64,000 nucleotides of DNA, from NCBI RefSeq assembly GCF_000224145.3, contig NC_020170.2, positions 2,971,589 through 3,035,588 on the forward strand, in the 5' to 3' direction. Shown here one piece after another: positions 12,725 to 24,544 of this stretch; the first letter of the stretch is position 1; each line of letters starts with the position of its first letter. The notes beneath the pieces are model-generated. The model had not been told where the DNA came from. It saw nothing but the letters and a program-made list of their open reading frames with translations, and did no database searches. Source of the stretch: Ciona intestinalis (taxonomy: Eukaryota; Chordata; Ascidiacea; Phlebobranchia; Cionidae). A program made the translations under genes and the position numbers.

Positions 12725-13493
12725 AATTAATTACAATTGTTTGTGTAATGATTTAAACTATACTGTCTATAATTAAGAGCTTTAAATATGATCTAATCTT
12801 TATTGCTGTGAAATTGAACCTATTATAATAGCTTGCATTTCAGCTTTAATGACGTTAGTTTTTAATCGTGTTGATTAGGACCAAATTAAACGAACAGTTA
12901 AACATTTCATGATTTGGTTAAGTGTGCAACTGGTTTTATGTATAATGATTGTGATAACAGGTTTTATTTATAGTAAGTGTGTATGTATTGACTTCTGAAG
13001 CAGTACTGTAGTTGGTTCAAAGCCTGCCTGTGTAATTGAAATTATAAACTAACAGTTGGAAACATCTTATCATTGCGAGATAGTGTAACAGGTTTAATAA
13101 GTCTGATAAGTACAGATGTATGAAGCAGTACTGTAGTTGGTTTAAAACCTGGCTATGTGTGTAATTAAGATTAAATTAACAGTTTGAAACTTTATCATTG
13201 TTTGGGTAAGTGAGATAGTGTAACCGGTTTTATTATGTACCTGTGTGTAACAGTGATTGTGGTATGTACAGATATATGAAGCAGTACTGTAGTTTCTTCA
13301 AAGCTTGCCTATGTATGTGTGTAATAGGATAGCATCATTATTGAGAAATTTGTAACAATGTGCTGCTGACTGACTGTTTATTAAATAATTCAAGGGTATT
13401 AAATAGTTACTGAAAAATGTATTCAGTAAATCAGTTTATAATTGCTTTATTTTGTCAAAATCCAAAACAACGAAATTTTAATTTGAGGAGAGT
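12725..13493. other. Convergent spacer between LTA4H and ATP5MK
   Basis: Holds the 3' ends of two convergent genes. Most of it is a degenerate tandem repeat (12915-13330). No further coding sequence was seen. Confidence 0.65.
12915..13330. repeat. About three tandem copies of a 120-160 bp unit
   Basis: Each unit carries AGATAGTGTAAC or a relative, then GGTTTTATTATG, then GAAGCAGTACTGTAGTTGG and CAAAGCCTGCCTGTG. The best-matched landmark, GAAGCAGTACTGTAGTT, occurs near 13000, 13121 and 13277. The repeat lies in the 3' flank of LTA4H. Confidence 0.8.
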
Positions 13494-13796
13494 CTATTTC
13501 TCTGCAATTTGTTTCTTTCCTCTTGTCATTTTAAAAAGTCCATAGAAGACAAAAGGGGTAGCCACTGATGCGACAACACACTGCAAAAATATATAAATTA
13601 ACAAATTATTAGGTTTTAATAAAGGATGGTTTGAACTTAGAACTTTAAAGTTAATTATTGTCTACATTTTCCCGAAATTTTTAGAACTTATGAAAACAAA
13701 AAAGTAACTTACATTTATTCTTCCTTTAATAGTGTAGGAGTTAAAATAAGCTCTCCACCCTTTAAGTTCAAACGGAGCTTCAACGTCGCCACCCAT
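13494..13796 (-). CDS. ATP5MK: ATP synthase membrane subunit k (DAPIT/USMG5)
   Basis: Small accessory subunit of mitochondrial F1Fo-ATP synthase, in the inner membrane, known to help ATP synthase dimerise. Two coding exons, 13713-13796 and 13494-13580 on the minus strand, join at phase 0 to give 56 residues (human 58). The diagnostic stretch is RAYFNSYTIKGRINC (residues 15-29), which matches the human YFNSYTLTGRMNC. A hydrophobic segment follows (CVVASVATPFVFYGLF), then a basic end. The ATG lies two bases after an acceptor, so the 5' UTR comes from a separate exon; AAG|GTATGT on the minus strand near 13938 is a likely donor for it. The gene is head to head with CEP41. Confidence 0.9.
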
Positions 13797-14877
13797 TTCT
13801 GAAAATAATGTTCAATAAGTTACTGCACATTTAAGAAGAAACTATAATAAAAAGAGTTAAAATCTTAATGTTTAACCAAGTAATATATAAAGTACTGTAT
13901 TTTAATCCAAATTTGGTGACTAAAAACTCATACATACCTTTTTATTGACGATTTAAATTAAACTACTGTTTCCAAATGTAAACGTAAATTGTCACCTTGA
14001 GTAAAACGCCGGTGATGATTCTGTCAAATTTATGTTCATCAGTGTTTCCAAATTTTAGTTGACAGCGTGGATGGAAAATGGGAAATCGGCAGTTATTAAA
14101 ATAATGCGAAATTGTAAAAATGTTAAATTTAAGTATATAAAATAACTAATTTTTTAAGGATCAGCTAAAAAAATTCTGATTTGCTTAAGCTGAAATATTT
14201 ATGAAAAACACAACATTACATAGGCAGTGATGCGCAATAGTTAATTTGGCGTAACTCCAAAGTATCAAATTCTTCCTATTTATGATGCAAAAATTGATAA
14301 AAGCATTTCCATATTTTCAAAAATTGTAAGTTCAGTGTGGTTTGTAGTACACTATGAGTGTACGTTTAGCAAGATTCTGTGTTTTCTTAATGTGTATACT
14401 AAAACAGCGAAGCTGGTACGTTAATTGATAATTAGTACCACAGTTTTATTAAAGTTTAGTCACCATTGTAAAAACAGCTATCGGTTTACTTGCATTGTGC
14501 AAATACTCGAAAGAAAGCTCACCGTATGCATTGTTGTGCCAACGAAAAAAGCTGTTGCCTGGCTGCCTCTTTAGCGCTACCAGCGAAACAACATGAAAGT
14601 GGTGCGAACATTCAACAACTCTACTTTCAAATTTCATGACAGAGCGTATGTATGAAGAGGTGTCTTGTCGACTACGATAGGCAGTTCGTTGCATTTTTTT
14701 CATATTTTATTTAAATTACATGTCGATTTTCCTTTTACTGCAGACGGTAGTTTGTTAGTTTCTGTATCTTTTTTAAGTTAGAATTTAAATATCGTCTGTA
14801 AGTGGCCCCTGATAGTGGAATCTCAATCTACGAAAACAGACTTTTCACTTTTGTAATTCGTATAACAAGAAAACAAA
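13797..14877. promoter_or_regulatory. Divergent intergenic region of ATP5MK and CEP41
   Basis: About 1.1 kb separates the two start codons, and the genes point away from each other. A noncoding first exon of ATP5MK probably ends near 13938. Shared promoter use is inferred from layout only; no TATA box or defined factor site was identified. An 84-codon minus-strand frame at 14449-14703 has no recognisable motif. Confidence 0.45.
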
Positions 14878-17800
14878 ATGTCACGTCGTCATGGACATTC
14901 CGGTATCGGCGATTCAAAGGTGTTTGTTTTATATATTTTTCAAATCTTGCAACGTAAAAAGTATTAAAATAATACATTTTAAATGTAATTAGGCCTACTC
15001 AATAGCATTTTTGTTACAGTAAAATGTAATAATAAAAGTTTAATTTACAATCTTATGGTTTGTTAGTTAAAACATCTATTAATTTAAAAAAAATATGTTC
15101 GTGTATATATTTATGCATTATTCAAATATCATCAAATCTATGTATAAAATGCTATTTTTATCATCTATGCAGGCGGCACTTGCGTTAGAACTACAATATA
15201 GTATACTATGCGGTGCTAGTGAAGAATTCCCCCCCCAACCTTATTTGCTAACCAGTAAACATTAACCCCTAGGTTAGGGGGTTAGTGGTTATAGGGGTTA
15301 GTAGTTACCGTGGATATAGGTGTTAGGGTTTAGTGTTTATAAAATAAGGGGGTGTAGTACTACTTCACTATAGCATTTAGTATGCTTTATATTTGACATC
15401 TTTTGTCCAAAAATATTCTTTGTCTTTGCCCTGTTAATTATGTTTTAATTTTATCCGACTTCAATACTGTATTTCAATACTAGTGTATCATGATCTTCAA
15501 TGCAAAAATACCATTAGAAAAAATAAAAATGTCAGTGGTGGTACAGGCTACCACACTGGTGTTCCAGAAATAATCAATATTTCATCTGCCCATAAGCAGG
15601 TAAAAATTCAAGATTAAAGTATATAATTTCCACATATCAGTTCAAAAAACATGCTTCGGGTTTAGGTGTTTTAGGAAAACAAAACACTTTTTTAATTGGC
15701 AAGAAAATCCAAGGAATTTATATTTTATAATCATTGTAATGACACTTGAATAATTAGCGTCAAAGTTAGCATGATTGCGTGCGTACATTAAAAATGGTTT
15801 AGTTTTTTACACAATGCCAAATTTTACTTTTACAGATTTTGCAGCGTAAAATACCTTCAAGTGGGAAGTATACGGACGTAAAGCCTAGAGTTGACACAGG
15901 TGAGTCTTGTTGCTTTAATATTCAATAAAAAAAGTATGTAAATCCACATAAAGGAAATACATTTAGAAATCTTAATTGTTTTTTGGTGAAATGTATTAAT
16001 AACATATTAAATTTTGATTTGTTCTTTTTGTATGTATTATACTAGTTTACTGGTGTAGACTACCTTTTATGCATTATTAATAATAGCGATGTAGTTTGCA
16101 ATTTGCATGACTAACTGTTTCAATTCATATGATTTCATAAATATTGCAGGTTCCAGCATGACAAGATATATGAAAGGAATAGAAGAAATGCAAAGTAAGA
16201 ATAATTATTATTTTGCTACATAAAAAGACAAAGACTTAACTATTCACGCTTTTTTTAAGACATAACTATTCACGCTTAAATAAACTGTAAGATGCCAATG
16301 CCATTTTTATGTTTCAAATACCATCTCTTTTTTGTTAGTGTGATGTAGTCAGTAGAATGACCAACACTTCCATTAAAATAACATGGATTTTATTTCAATT
16401 GAGATTAGGGGGCGTTAGACAAATCCGATTCATTTCTGACGGTTTCTGTTTTTGTCATGAATGTGGGTGTTTTGAAAGCAAGTTTGTTGATAGAGTACAG
16501 ACGTGCTGTGAATAGAATGTAAAAACTATCGTGTTAAGTAGCCCATTGTGTTCATGTACATAGAGAGCTGGAAAAAGGACATTTTCCATCACAGATAAGC
16601 CTGGCTCTTTAAGTAGACGTTGTACTTATAAACCACAGAGCTGAGGTTTCAAATCTAGTATGTTACAAAACTAATTATAAGCTAAAGCCAATTGGGACAT
16701 AGTTTTTACATAAAACAGCTTTTATACATGAAGAATAAAAAAACTTTTTTGTACCTAATTTTCTGCCTATTAAAGAGTGAAACCCTGTAGAACCCTATGT
16801 ACATTCTTGTCGTAGTGGCTCTTAACCCTTAGAAAAGTCAAGTTGTCGTTCCATGTGACAAAAACAAGAGGCGTTTGGTATCTATTTGAGTGAGACAACT
16901 TGGCAGTAAGCTTCAACTCAGTAGCAGCTTAAATATGACTTGATGTAGAGTATAATACTACCTCAAGATGTTTGAAAGCCACTTCAGCGGATATATTATA
17001 CAAGCGTTCTGTTTATGCTTAAGCAAAAAGTCTTACAAGTGGATTTTGTCAGTTTTTTGGTTCACTTTTTTGTTTAAACCAGTAAAATTAACACATGTTA
17101 ATTTTATCCTACAATTTTGTCGTATTTTTGGTTCTTTTTTTTGTTTAAATAAATAAATTTAACACATGTCAATCTCATTTTACAACTGGAATTTCTAAGT
17201 TCTTGGTTTATTTTTTTGTTTAAATCAATAAAATAACACATGTCGGTGAAAGCCCCACCTGCCTCCGAAGTGCTTCGGGTAAATTGGCCGAAACTAGCAT
17301 CTGGTAATCATTGTTCAAACATTATTGATTTATCGCTAGATTTGATTTCATTTTGATTTCATACCTCAATACACATGTAAACATTTCGTCAATTTCGTTT
17401 TGTGTGAATTGGGGTAGGTAAAATATATTTAAGCGTGCGATAAAAATCTGTATATTTGACATTCACGGGTACGTTTGTCTATCAAATATACCATGTTAAA
17501 TAAGTAATATACATATAGTAGGGTGGGGGAAGATGAGACATCTTTTACGCATAAAATCTAAATATCCTGATCGTGTTTAAACAATTAACACGATCTATGG
17601 AAGTTGTGAGAATATGTTTTTTAAATTACTTAGAATGTTCCTTGTTTACTACCAAATGGGTCAGGAAAACAGATTGAGAAGATGTCCCATCTCCCCCCAC
17701 CCTACTATTTGTAAAATTGTGTACACATTTTGATCTATATATGATACAGATGAGACCACATGGTTATATAAAACTTCCATTCCTCAGGTTTGAGGATGAA

Positions 17801-20800
17801 AAATAATGAAATCTTCCGAAGAATGAAAGCGACGACTCTTGCTCAACTTGTAAGTTTCTACTATGATGTCATAATTATTGTTTTTTTCATTAAACACAAC
17901 TATAATTACAGTAAAAGTGCAGGTACCAGGTATAACAGTTTGGACTTATAGAATATGATACATATATATCCGCCATATTGTTACAGTAGAAGTCTAGTAG
18001 ATTTTGGACATGGAGCATATCATATATATACATCACACATAAAATGGTTTGTTAGAGTATTTAAAAGCACATAACTTATTCTGCACACTGCACTCATGTT
18101 TTTACAGCTACATTATTTACCTAAGTAAACTAATCTCCTTACAACACACATAAGGTACATCACGCATGATATAATTTTTCACAATCCCAACCTTTCATCA
18201 CAACAATTGAAAATTTTAAACAAAGGCAAATCTGTTTTGGTTTGCGTGGCTCGCGCATTGTTTAAACCCCATATGAAATCGAAACCAACTACTTTCAGAT
18301 TAACTTTACTTTCGAAGGTTTAATGTCGTCAAACGATTTATGTACATAGCGTAACCATCACGTCCCACCCTTGTACCATGCTCTTTGTTTACTTGACATA
18401 ATCTTAATAAATATTAGCTATGTGTATTTAATGAGGTAGATCAGTGGGTTTTATTCACATTTACTAATACACACAGTTTTTTTAATAACTCAACTTTCGA
18501 GTATTTGCAATAATTTATGGTGATTAAAATTTACTTGTTCAATATGAAAAAAAAAACGGCAAAAAAAAAAAAAATTGAAAACAGCATCTTGTGCTAGTAA
18601 CTACTTGAAATAAAATTAGGTATATACAGTTTTTAAATAACTCTACTCAAGTATTTGCCATAATTTAGGGTGAATAAAATTAACTAGTTCAGTACAAAAT
18701 AATGGCAAAAAAAATCTTGTGCTATTATACTGGAAATAAAAAAAACATGAATGACATTGGTATATAAGCATTGCGTACCATTATTATTCATTACCACTTA
18801 ACAGTGCCGTGATCCATTCCATACTCTACATAAGCTGTGTTCAAACGTATTATCTTATGTGTAAACACGGACAGCAGGTCTGTGTCCTTCACAAGCTTAG
18901 AAACGACAGTCGTTGTAATTCATCCTGTACCACTTACGAACCTCTCAAAGTTTAAAGTACTTGCGCAGCTGGTAGACAGAATAAACCACCACTGCCCACT
19001 TACTATTGTCCACTAACCCATAATTGACATACCGTTATCGAAAAAATGTTAAGTTAGTTAAACATTTGAATAGAATGTTGCTTATAATTGTAGCAATCTA
19101 TGTATAATTAATGCACAGTAAAAATGTGTATGATGTTACATTTTAATTTTCGGTATAAAAATATTTTTCTGTTTGAGATATGGTTACAATATTCACTTTC
19201 ATGATGCTCATGTTATATATAGTAGGGTGGGGGAAGATGGGACACCTTTTCATCCTATTTTCTTGTCACATTTGGTAGTAAGCAAAAAACATTAGTAAAC
19301 AAAAAACACACGATAATATATGCTAAAGGTGTCCCATCTTCCCTAATCCTACTATAGCTATTTAACAGAAATAACATTTTCCAATCTTAAACCTTTGTTG
19401 ACCAAATTCTAAGCATAAAATTATTTTACCCATCAAAAATATTTGCAAATTAAAAAAATATTCCTTTAATAAAATATTATCGAATATTGGTCTGCATATT
19501 ATATATTTTTTCCTATTTAATAAAGTTACTCATTTGTGATAATCAATTATTCATTTTATTATACTAGGTTCTACAAGTTGCTAATGTATCAATGCAAGAA
19601 GAAGACTCTTCAATATCGGATCTAGGTTAGTTTTTTTACATGTATTATTATGTCTAATATTTTAATTAAATGTTTTTTATTCTTTTATTTGTTTTTGAGT
19701 AAAATTCGGGGGATTATATACAGTTAGTTTTGATATTATTTTGTTTTAGTTTATTTCAAACGAACTTAAAATTTAAATTAAACACCAATTTACCTCAACG
19801 TATATATATATATATATATATATATTTCATATTTTTTATAATATAAAGAAATGTAATGTTTTTATATTTTTATTCACAGCATCTGCTCGTTCAGGCGTAT
19901 CATCGGTCACCCTTAACGGAGGTGACAACACAGATCGACGACGATCGTCAAGCAGTAATAACTCCGGACTTAATGGTTTCCATGATGATGATGACGATAA
20001 AGTCAACTCCCCTCGATCTTCTCTACAAAGGTGATTCCCAAAAATATTCTCTTTTTTTCTTACTTTTTTGTTACAGATGTAATTTTCTACAAATTTTTAA
20101 AATATTAAAAAGATCTTCAAACCTGTACAAACATAGGCACCTAACTTTAAGAAAACGAGGGTGCTTTTGGAAAGCGTGTTACTATGTGAACACAGACTGT
20201 TCACATTGGGTATTTTGTAAAATACTTGTTATTTGATAAACACTGGAAATTCTAAGAAATGTATCAAGCTTGTAATAATTAAGACAAAACAAATGTACAA
20301 GAGTCTAAACTTAGATTAGTATGCTAGGTGTATTCTTCCACCTGATTCACACATGTAACAATTGTCACTGCATGAAATAAAAGGTATTTCGATATGTTGT
20401 TCAGTTGATAAACTAAACATTTATTTTGTATTCTGTGATTTTGTCCACAGAACCATATAATACATGTTCTAAAACTTTTCATTACTGTCAATTCAAGTGT
20501 ATAACCTCATAATAACCAGTGTTACATCACAAACATATAATCATTGTTTGACAGCCTTATGTAACTATGGCCTTCTTCTTAACACTGGAGTGTAGTATGT
20601 AATATACTTCATACTTGAACTCCTAATAAAATATGCAAAATTTAATGTCCCAATATAGCATAGGTTGACATTGATAACTCTCTTGTTGTGGTTTAATAAG
20701 TCTGTCTATTTACACCAATATTGGTGCACTCAACTTCGCAACAGTGTGAATTTAAAATTTCACACTAATAAACTATTAAATTAGGAAGTTTGATAATAAA

Positions 20801-23764
20801 AACCGGCATAAAAACTACAATTTTTGGTAAAAACTACAATTTTTGGTAAAAAATGAATCGCTTGAATTTTTTTTCTTATTGGTATCATTGCATTATTAAA
20901 TCTATGTCTAAAAAAACATTTTAATTCTATATGGGTGATGTGTGAGGTATTACAGCAAGGCACACTAAAAGACTTCAAGATTAAAGTCAAAGTTGGCCCA
21001 CTACCTCAACAAAAAATGTAAAAAACAATCCCCCCAAAAATGTAAAAAAATCCCGAAAAAAATGTAAAAATTTTCTCCTACAGTGTGATCCGAGGTGTTG
21101 GGGAAGTAGACATGATGGACAACAATAAACACAGTGACAATGAACTTGCTGCTGCATTGGAGACCCCATACCCTGATTGTCCATACCTCTTACTTGATGT
21201 TCGTGACCAAGATGAGTATGCTGCATGCCATATTGTGGGAGGTGGGGGTCAATTTTTTTTTGCTTAAAAAATAATTTTATTTAGTAATGAGTATATGTTA
21301 GTAATGAATGAATGTCGCTTTTTTCTCATCACGATAAGTTCGCAGCGTGCCAATTGTGGGAGGTGGGGTGAAATTTGTGTTCATTCAATAATAATAACTT
21401 TATTTGTCTGTACGATTACAGTAGCAAAGATTTAGAAATATTTTAAACTAAAAGAAACGATATAGTGTTTGTGTTTTAACAACTGTTGTTTTTTGTTCTT
21501 TCAGTTGAAAATATATTTACGTTTAATTGGTGTTGAATCTCGCTTACTTTTTATCACGTAGTGGGGTAACTGAAGAATAATTTAGTAACATGTTTTATAC
21601 ACTTCGTGACCGCTCACAAGTTCTCACCTATGTATCTTTGTAATTAAACAACTTTTATTAATTTTTATTTCCGTATATATTTTTTCTATATGGCAGACAA
21701 TATAAAAAACAATTCACTTTGGTTATTGTAAAAAGATTCAATTCACAATTTACCTGCCGTAATGATAAGGACAGGGTAGCGGCATTAAGCTCACTTGGTG
21801 TCTGTAATTACTTTATTATCACTTTCCTAATGCATAGCCAATATACCAATGAAATGCTTTATACTTTCTCTATTTTCCAGCAAAAAGTTACCCAATTGCA
21901 ATGCTGTCACGGACAATGAACAACTTCACTCGAGAAATTCTTGAATTTGTATCCTTTAAATCTGCTAATTATTTTTTTATATATGTATCTACATATATAT
22001 AAAAAATGTCTACCTATCTAAGCTATGACAGTTTCAAGTCAAACATGTTACCTACTCCTAATAAATTTTTCTTTTTTTTTTCTAAAAACAAACAATGTAT
22101 ATAGATATATGTATATATATATATTACATTTTTATTAATAAAAGTTTTTTTTTAAAACAAAATTATATATAATATGTTTAAAACAATAACAGTTTAATTT
22201 TCCTTAACAAATCAATTAAAAAGAAAAATTGTCCCGGCCGAATTATCATAATCTATGATGAAGATGAAAGAATTGGAACGGTAGCAGCAAGTACGATGGT
22301 GGAACGTGGTTTTGATAATATGTTTCTACTTTCTGGAGGTAAATATGTGATTAATGATGGAATAGTATTAAAAAAAATTGAAAATTTGACTGTATTTGGT
22401 TTATTTAGAAGTTGGTAAAAATACAATTGTGAAACTGTATGTGTAAAACTTTAAAATCTAATTTTTGTGTTTGAGAAATGAAGTACTAGCATCTTTATGC
22501 CACTTATGTGTATAAGCTGGAACCATTACTGTCATACATATCTATTTGGTATACATAATAGGTAATTGTTCTTCAACGCTTAGAGAACACATTTCGCTGC
22601 ACCTGTTTGATGCGCATCATAGGTTTAAATATTTTTGCACCGCATATACCAATTTTTCTTTGTTCCACAACACACCAGTATTCCATGAACAGTTGGAAAA
22701 GGCCTCTTATAGGTCACTAACCTTTTTCATTTAAAAAAGAAAATAACACTGCCTTTCTAATTGTATATTAGACTGTTAATGCCATTTTAGGTGAATTATA
22801 TATCTCACATAATAATGAATGAATGTCACTTACTTTATTCTCGCATGGCTGGAAAACGATAGTCATTATAACATAAGTGTTCTGTTTCATACACCTCATG
22901 CCAGCTTTTAAGTTACCATGTATGTGACTATGTGGGTGATTATTTTTTTAAGGGCACCAACCAATTTGCCACGGCGCTGGTAAATACAATTCGTTCGACT
23001 TCTTGTCTGTAACGTACTTCATAGCACCTGATCCTAACACTACATTTATTTTTTCCAGGTTTAAAAATTCTCGCTCAGAAGATTCCAGAAGGTATCGTAA
23101 CAGGGACTTACCCTCTCAGTTGCAGAGTACCTGGCAGAAGATCAGGGGGCAATCAGGTATACAACGGGCCCCCGGCTAACCCTAAAAAATGTCGTTTTTC
23201 CGCTGATGACCTTGACAGAATCAACCACTACCTGGAAGAGAGTCTTGTACCTCAAGACACTGGAAGTAAGTTTTTTGGGGGGGTATCATAGTAAATATTT
23301 CTAGTACATTCATAATTAATACTTGGGTGAAAAAGAAGTTGGTGTTCAAGTTTCATCAGCGTAGTAGCATTTATATAAGTTTTGTTTAATAACTTGTCTA
23401 TGCTAATTCGATTGGATATTATTTTTTTGCAAAATGGTTCGTTTGTAACTGAACTGACTTAGTGACTTTCAAAACTTGCATTTTGTCCAAATTAAATCAA
23501 AATCCCCCCAAAATAATCACCCACAAAGTAACATACTTTTAAGTAAATCGTAAGCTGGCACGAGGTGTTTAAAACAAAACACCCGTGTTTACAGCCCTTT
23601 TCCGACCACGTGGGATAAAGTAAGTTACATTCATTTATTCATGTTTTATTATTACAGGTCGTTTAAGCCGTTTGACCAACACATCTCGGCGTAGCAATGT
23701 GTCAAGCAAAGCAAGTACCATGACCAATGCATCCTCTGTTAGCAACCGTCGAGCTTGGAGATGA
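14878..23764 (+). CDS. CEP41: Centrosomal/ciliary protein CEP41 with rhodanese-like domain
   Basis: CEP41 is a centriole and cilium protein required for tubulin glutamylation of axonemes; human mutations cause Joubert syndrome. Eleven exons fit in phase: 14878-14919, 15836-15899, 16150-16194, 17788-17849, 19568-19625, 19880-20030, 21084-21241, 21881-21948, 22224-22338, 23059-23265 and 23658-23764. They give 358 residues (human 373). Family signatures include KIPSSGKY, VDTGSSMTRYM, FRRMKATTLAQL, VIRGVGEVD, YPDCPYLLLDVRDQDEY, SYPIAMLSRTMN and FLLSGGLKILAQKIPEG. The rhodanese fold spans about residues 168-262. Its active-site loop (YDEDERIG) has no cysteine, as in vertebrate CEP41, so sulphurtransferase activity is not expected. 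The middle (exon 6) is Ser/Asp-rich with a short DDDDD run, and the tail is Ser/Arg-rich. Exon 9 has a weak acceptor without a clear pyrimidine tract. Confidence 0.96.
15196..15396. mobile_element. Fold-back element with telomere-like core
   Basis: Imperfect inverted ends (GGTGCTAGTGAAGAATTCCC at left; GTAGTACTACTTCACTATAG at right) enclose a G-rich stretch of GGGTTAGTGGTTA/GGGGTTAGTAGTTA/GTGTTAGGGTTTAGTG units. It lies in CEP41 intron 1. Confidence 0.6.
17036..17240. repeat. Three tandem copies of a roughly 70-bp AT-rich unit
   Basis: Each copy carries TTTTTTGTTTAAAT or a variant, then AATAAAATTAACACATGT. The landmark ACACATGT recurs at about 17091, 17162 and 17236. It lies in CEP41 intron 3. 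Confidence 0.8.
17516..17707 (+). mobile_element. MITE, subfamily A
   Basis: Near-intact copy from AGTAGGGTGGGGGAAGATGA to CATCTCCCCCCACCCTACT, in CEP41 intron 3, 80 bases before exon 4. Confidence 0.92.
18468..18745. repeat. Tandem duplication of about 130 bp
   Basis: Two copies each carry ACAGTTTTT, AATAACTC, GAGTATTTGCAATAATTTA or a variant, GTTCA, an A-rich run, and CATCTTGTGCTA or a variant. They lie in CEP41 intron 4. Confidence 0.75.
19220..19355 (-). mobile_element. MITE, subfamily A, internally deleted
   Basis: Both inverted ends are present (AGTAGGGTGGGGGAAGATGG and CCCATCTTCCCTAATCCTAC), but only about 136 bases lie between the outer edges, so roughly 55 central bases are missing. 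It lies in CEP41 intron 4. Confidence 0.88.
19801..19826. repeat. (TA)n microsatellite
   Basis: About 13 TA units, in CEP41 intron 5 upstream of exon 6. Confidence 0.9.
21335..21375 (+). other. Decayed duplicate of CEP41 exon 7 end plus donor
   Basis: GATAAGTTCGCAGCGTGCCA followed by ATTGTGGGAGGTGGGG parallels the last 36 bases of exon 7 and its donor (GATGAGTATGCTGCATGCCA then TATTGTGGGAGGTGGGG). It lies about 100 bases downstream in the intron. One base is missing relative to the exon. Confidence 0.7.
21592..21720 (-). repeat. SINE tail fragment, reverse
   Basis: Carries the reverse tail landmarks TTATACACTTCGTGACCGC, CACAAGTTCTCACCTATGTA and the TTGTAATTAAACAAC linker. It lies in CEP41 intron 7. 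Confidence 0.55.
22818..22952 (-). repeat. SINE tail, reverse
   Basis: Starts TGAATGAATGTCACTTACTT, includes GTTCTGTTTCATACACCTCA, TAAGTTACCATGTATGTGAC and GTGGGTGATTAT. It lies in CEP41 intron 9. Confidence 0.75.
23513..23643 (+). repeat. SINE tail, forward
   Basis: Carries ATAATCACCCACAAAGTAAC, GGCACGAGGTGTTTAAAACA, ACACCCGTGTTTACAG and AAGTAAGTTACATTCAT. It ends about 15 bases before the last CEP41 exon. Confidence 0.75.
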
Positions 23765-24544
23765 TTTTTATCGTGGCATTTGTTGCTTTACTCGCTCGGT
23801 TTTCTGATTTAAAATTTCGGATAAAGTTTAACTTCAATATTTATGTATGGAAGAGGTTTATTCTGTATGTGACAAAACGCTAGTGATTTTGCGGCATTTT
23901 TTTGGTATTTTAAAATGGTTAGTACTAATTTACAGTTTAATGTACTTGTTTGAAAATTGTTTAATTTAAAATTTCTGACTGTGTTTTTACGTACATGCCC
24001 CAACAGTGCCTCTAACTGGAGTTCAACACTCTTTTTTTTTTATTTGTTGTACAAAAAAAATTCCAAGAATGTTTGTTTTTTTCGCAGTTTTTTTGTCGAT
24101 TTTTGTGATGTCTTTTCTCACTTGTGTAAAGATAGAAAGTTTATATTTATATGCTATTTTGTTGTTCTGTGAGCATAAAAATTTCAATGTAGTTTGTACG
24201 GCGTCACTTTAAATACAAGAGATTGTTAATGAAAAGATTATGAGTTTTTTGGGATCCGTTTATATCACAGCACCCAATTCAAAAAAAAACAAATATAATC
24301 AAAAGCAAAACCTTTCAACTAATAAGGTGAGATTTTCTTATGTAAAACTTTACAATAAAAAAAAGAACTTGTTACAGCTAAATAGGTTGCACTACAACAA
24401 ACACACAAGACATACTTTACTAATTAGTCAGTAGAAAGAAACAATGAAAAAGAGAAAATTTAAGTGAGTCGGCCCATTACCACAACAGACATACTTTACT
24501 TTAGTCAGTAGAAAATGAACAATGAAAAAGACAAAATTAACTTT
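23765..24544. other. Convergent spacer between CEP41 and RRP36
   Basis: Contains both 3' UTRs. A direct repeat at 24403-24540 lies against the RRP36 stop codon. No other gene was seen. Confidence 0.6.
24403..24540. repeat. Direct duplication of about 60 bp at the RRP36 3' end
   Basis: Two copies of a unit with GACATACTTTACT, TTAGTCAGTAGAAA, AACAATGAAAAAGA and AAAATT lie about 77 bases apart. The second ends four bases before the RRP36 stop. Confidence 0.8.

Noticed and set aside
14449-14703. 84-codon minus-strand frame between ATP5MK and CEP41
   Set aside because: No motif, and it sits in a region expected to hold promoters.
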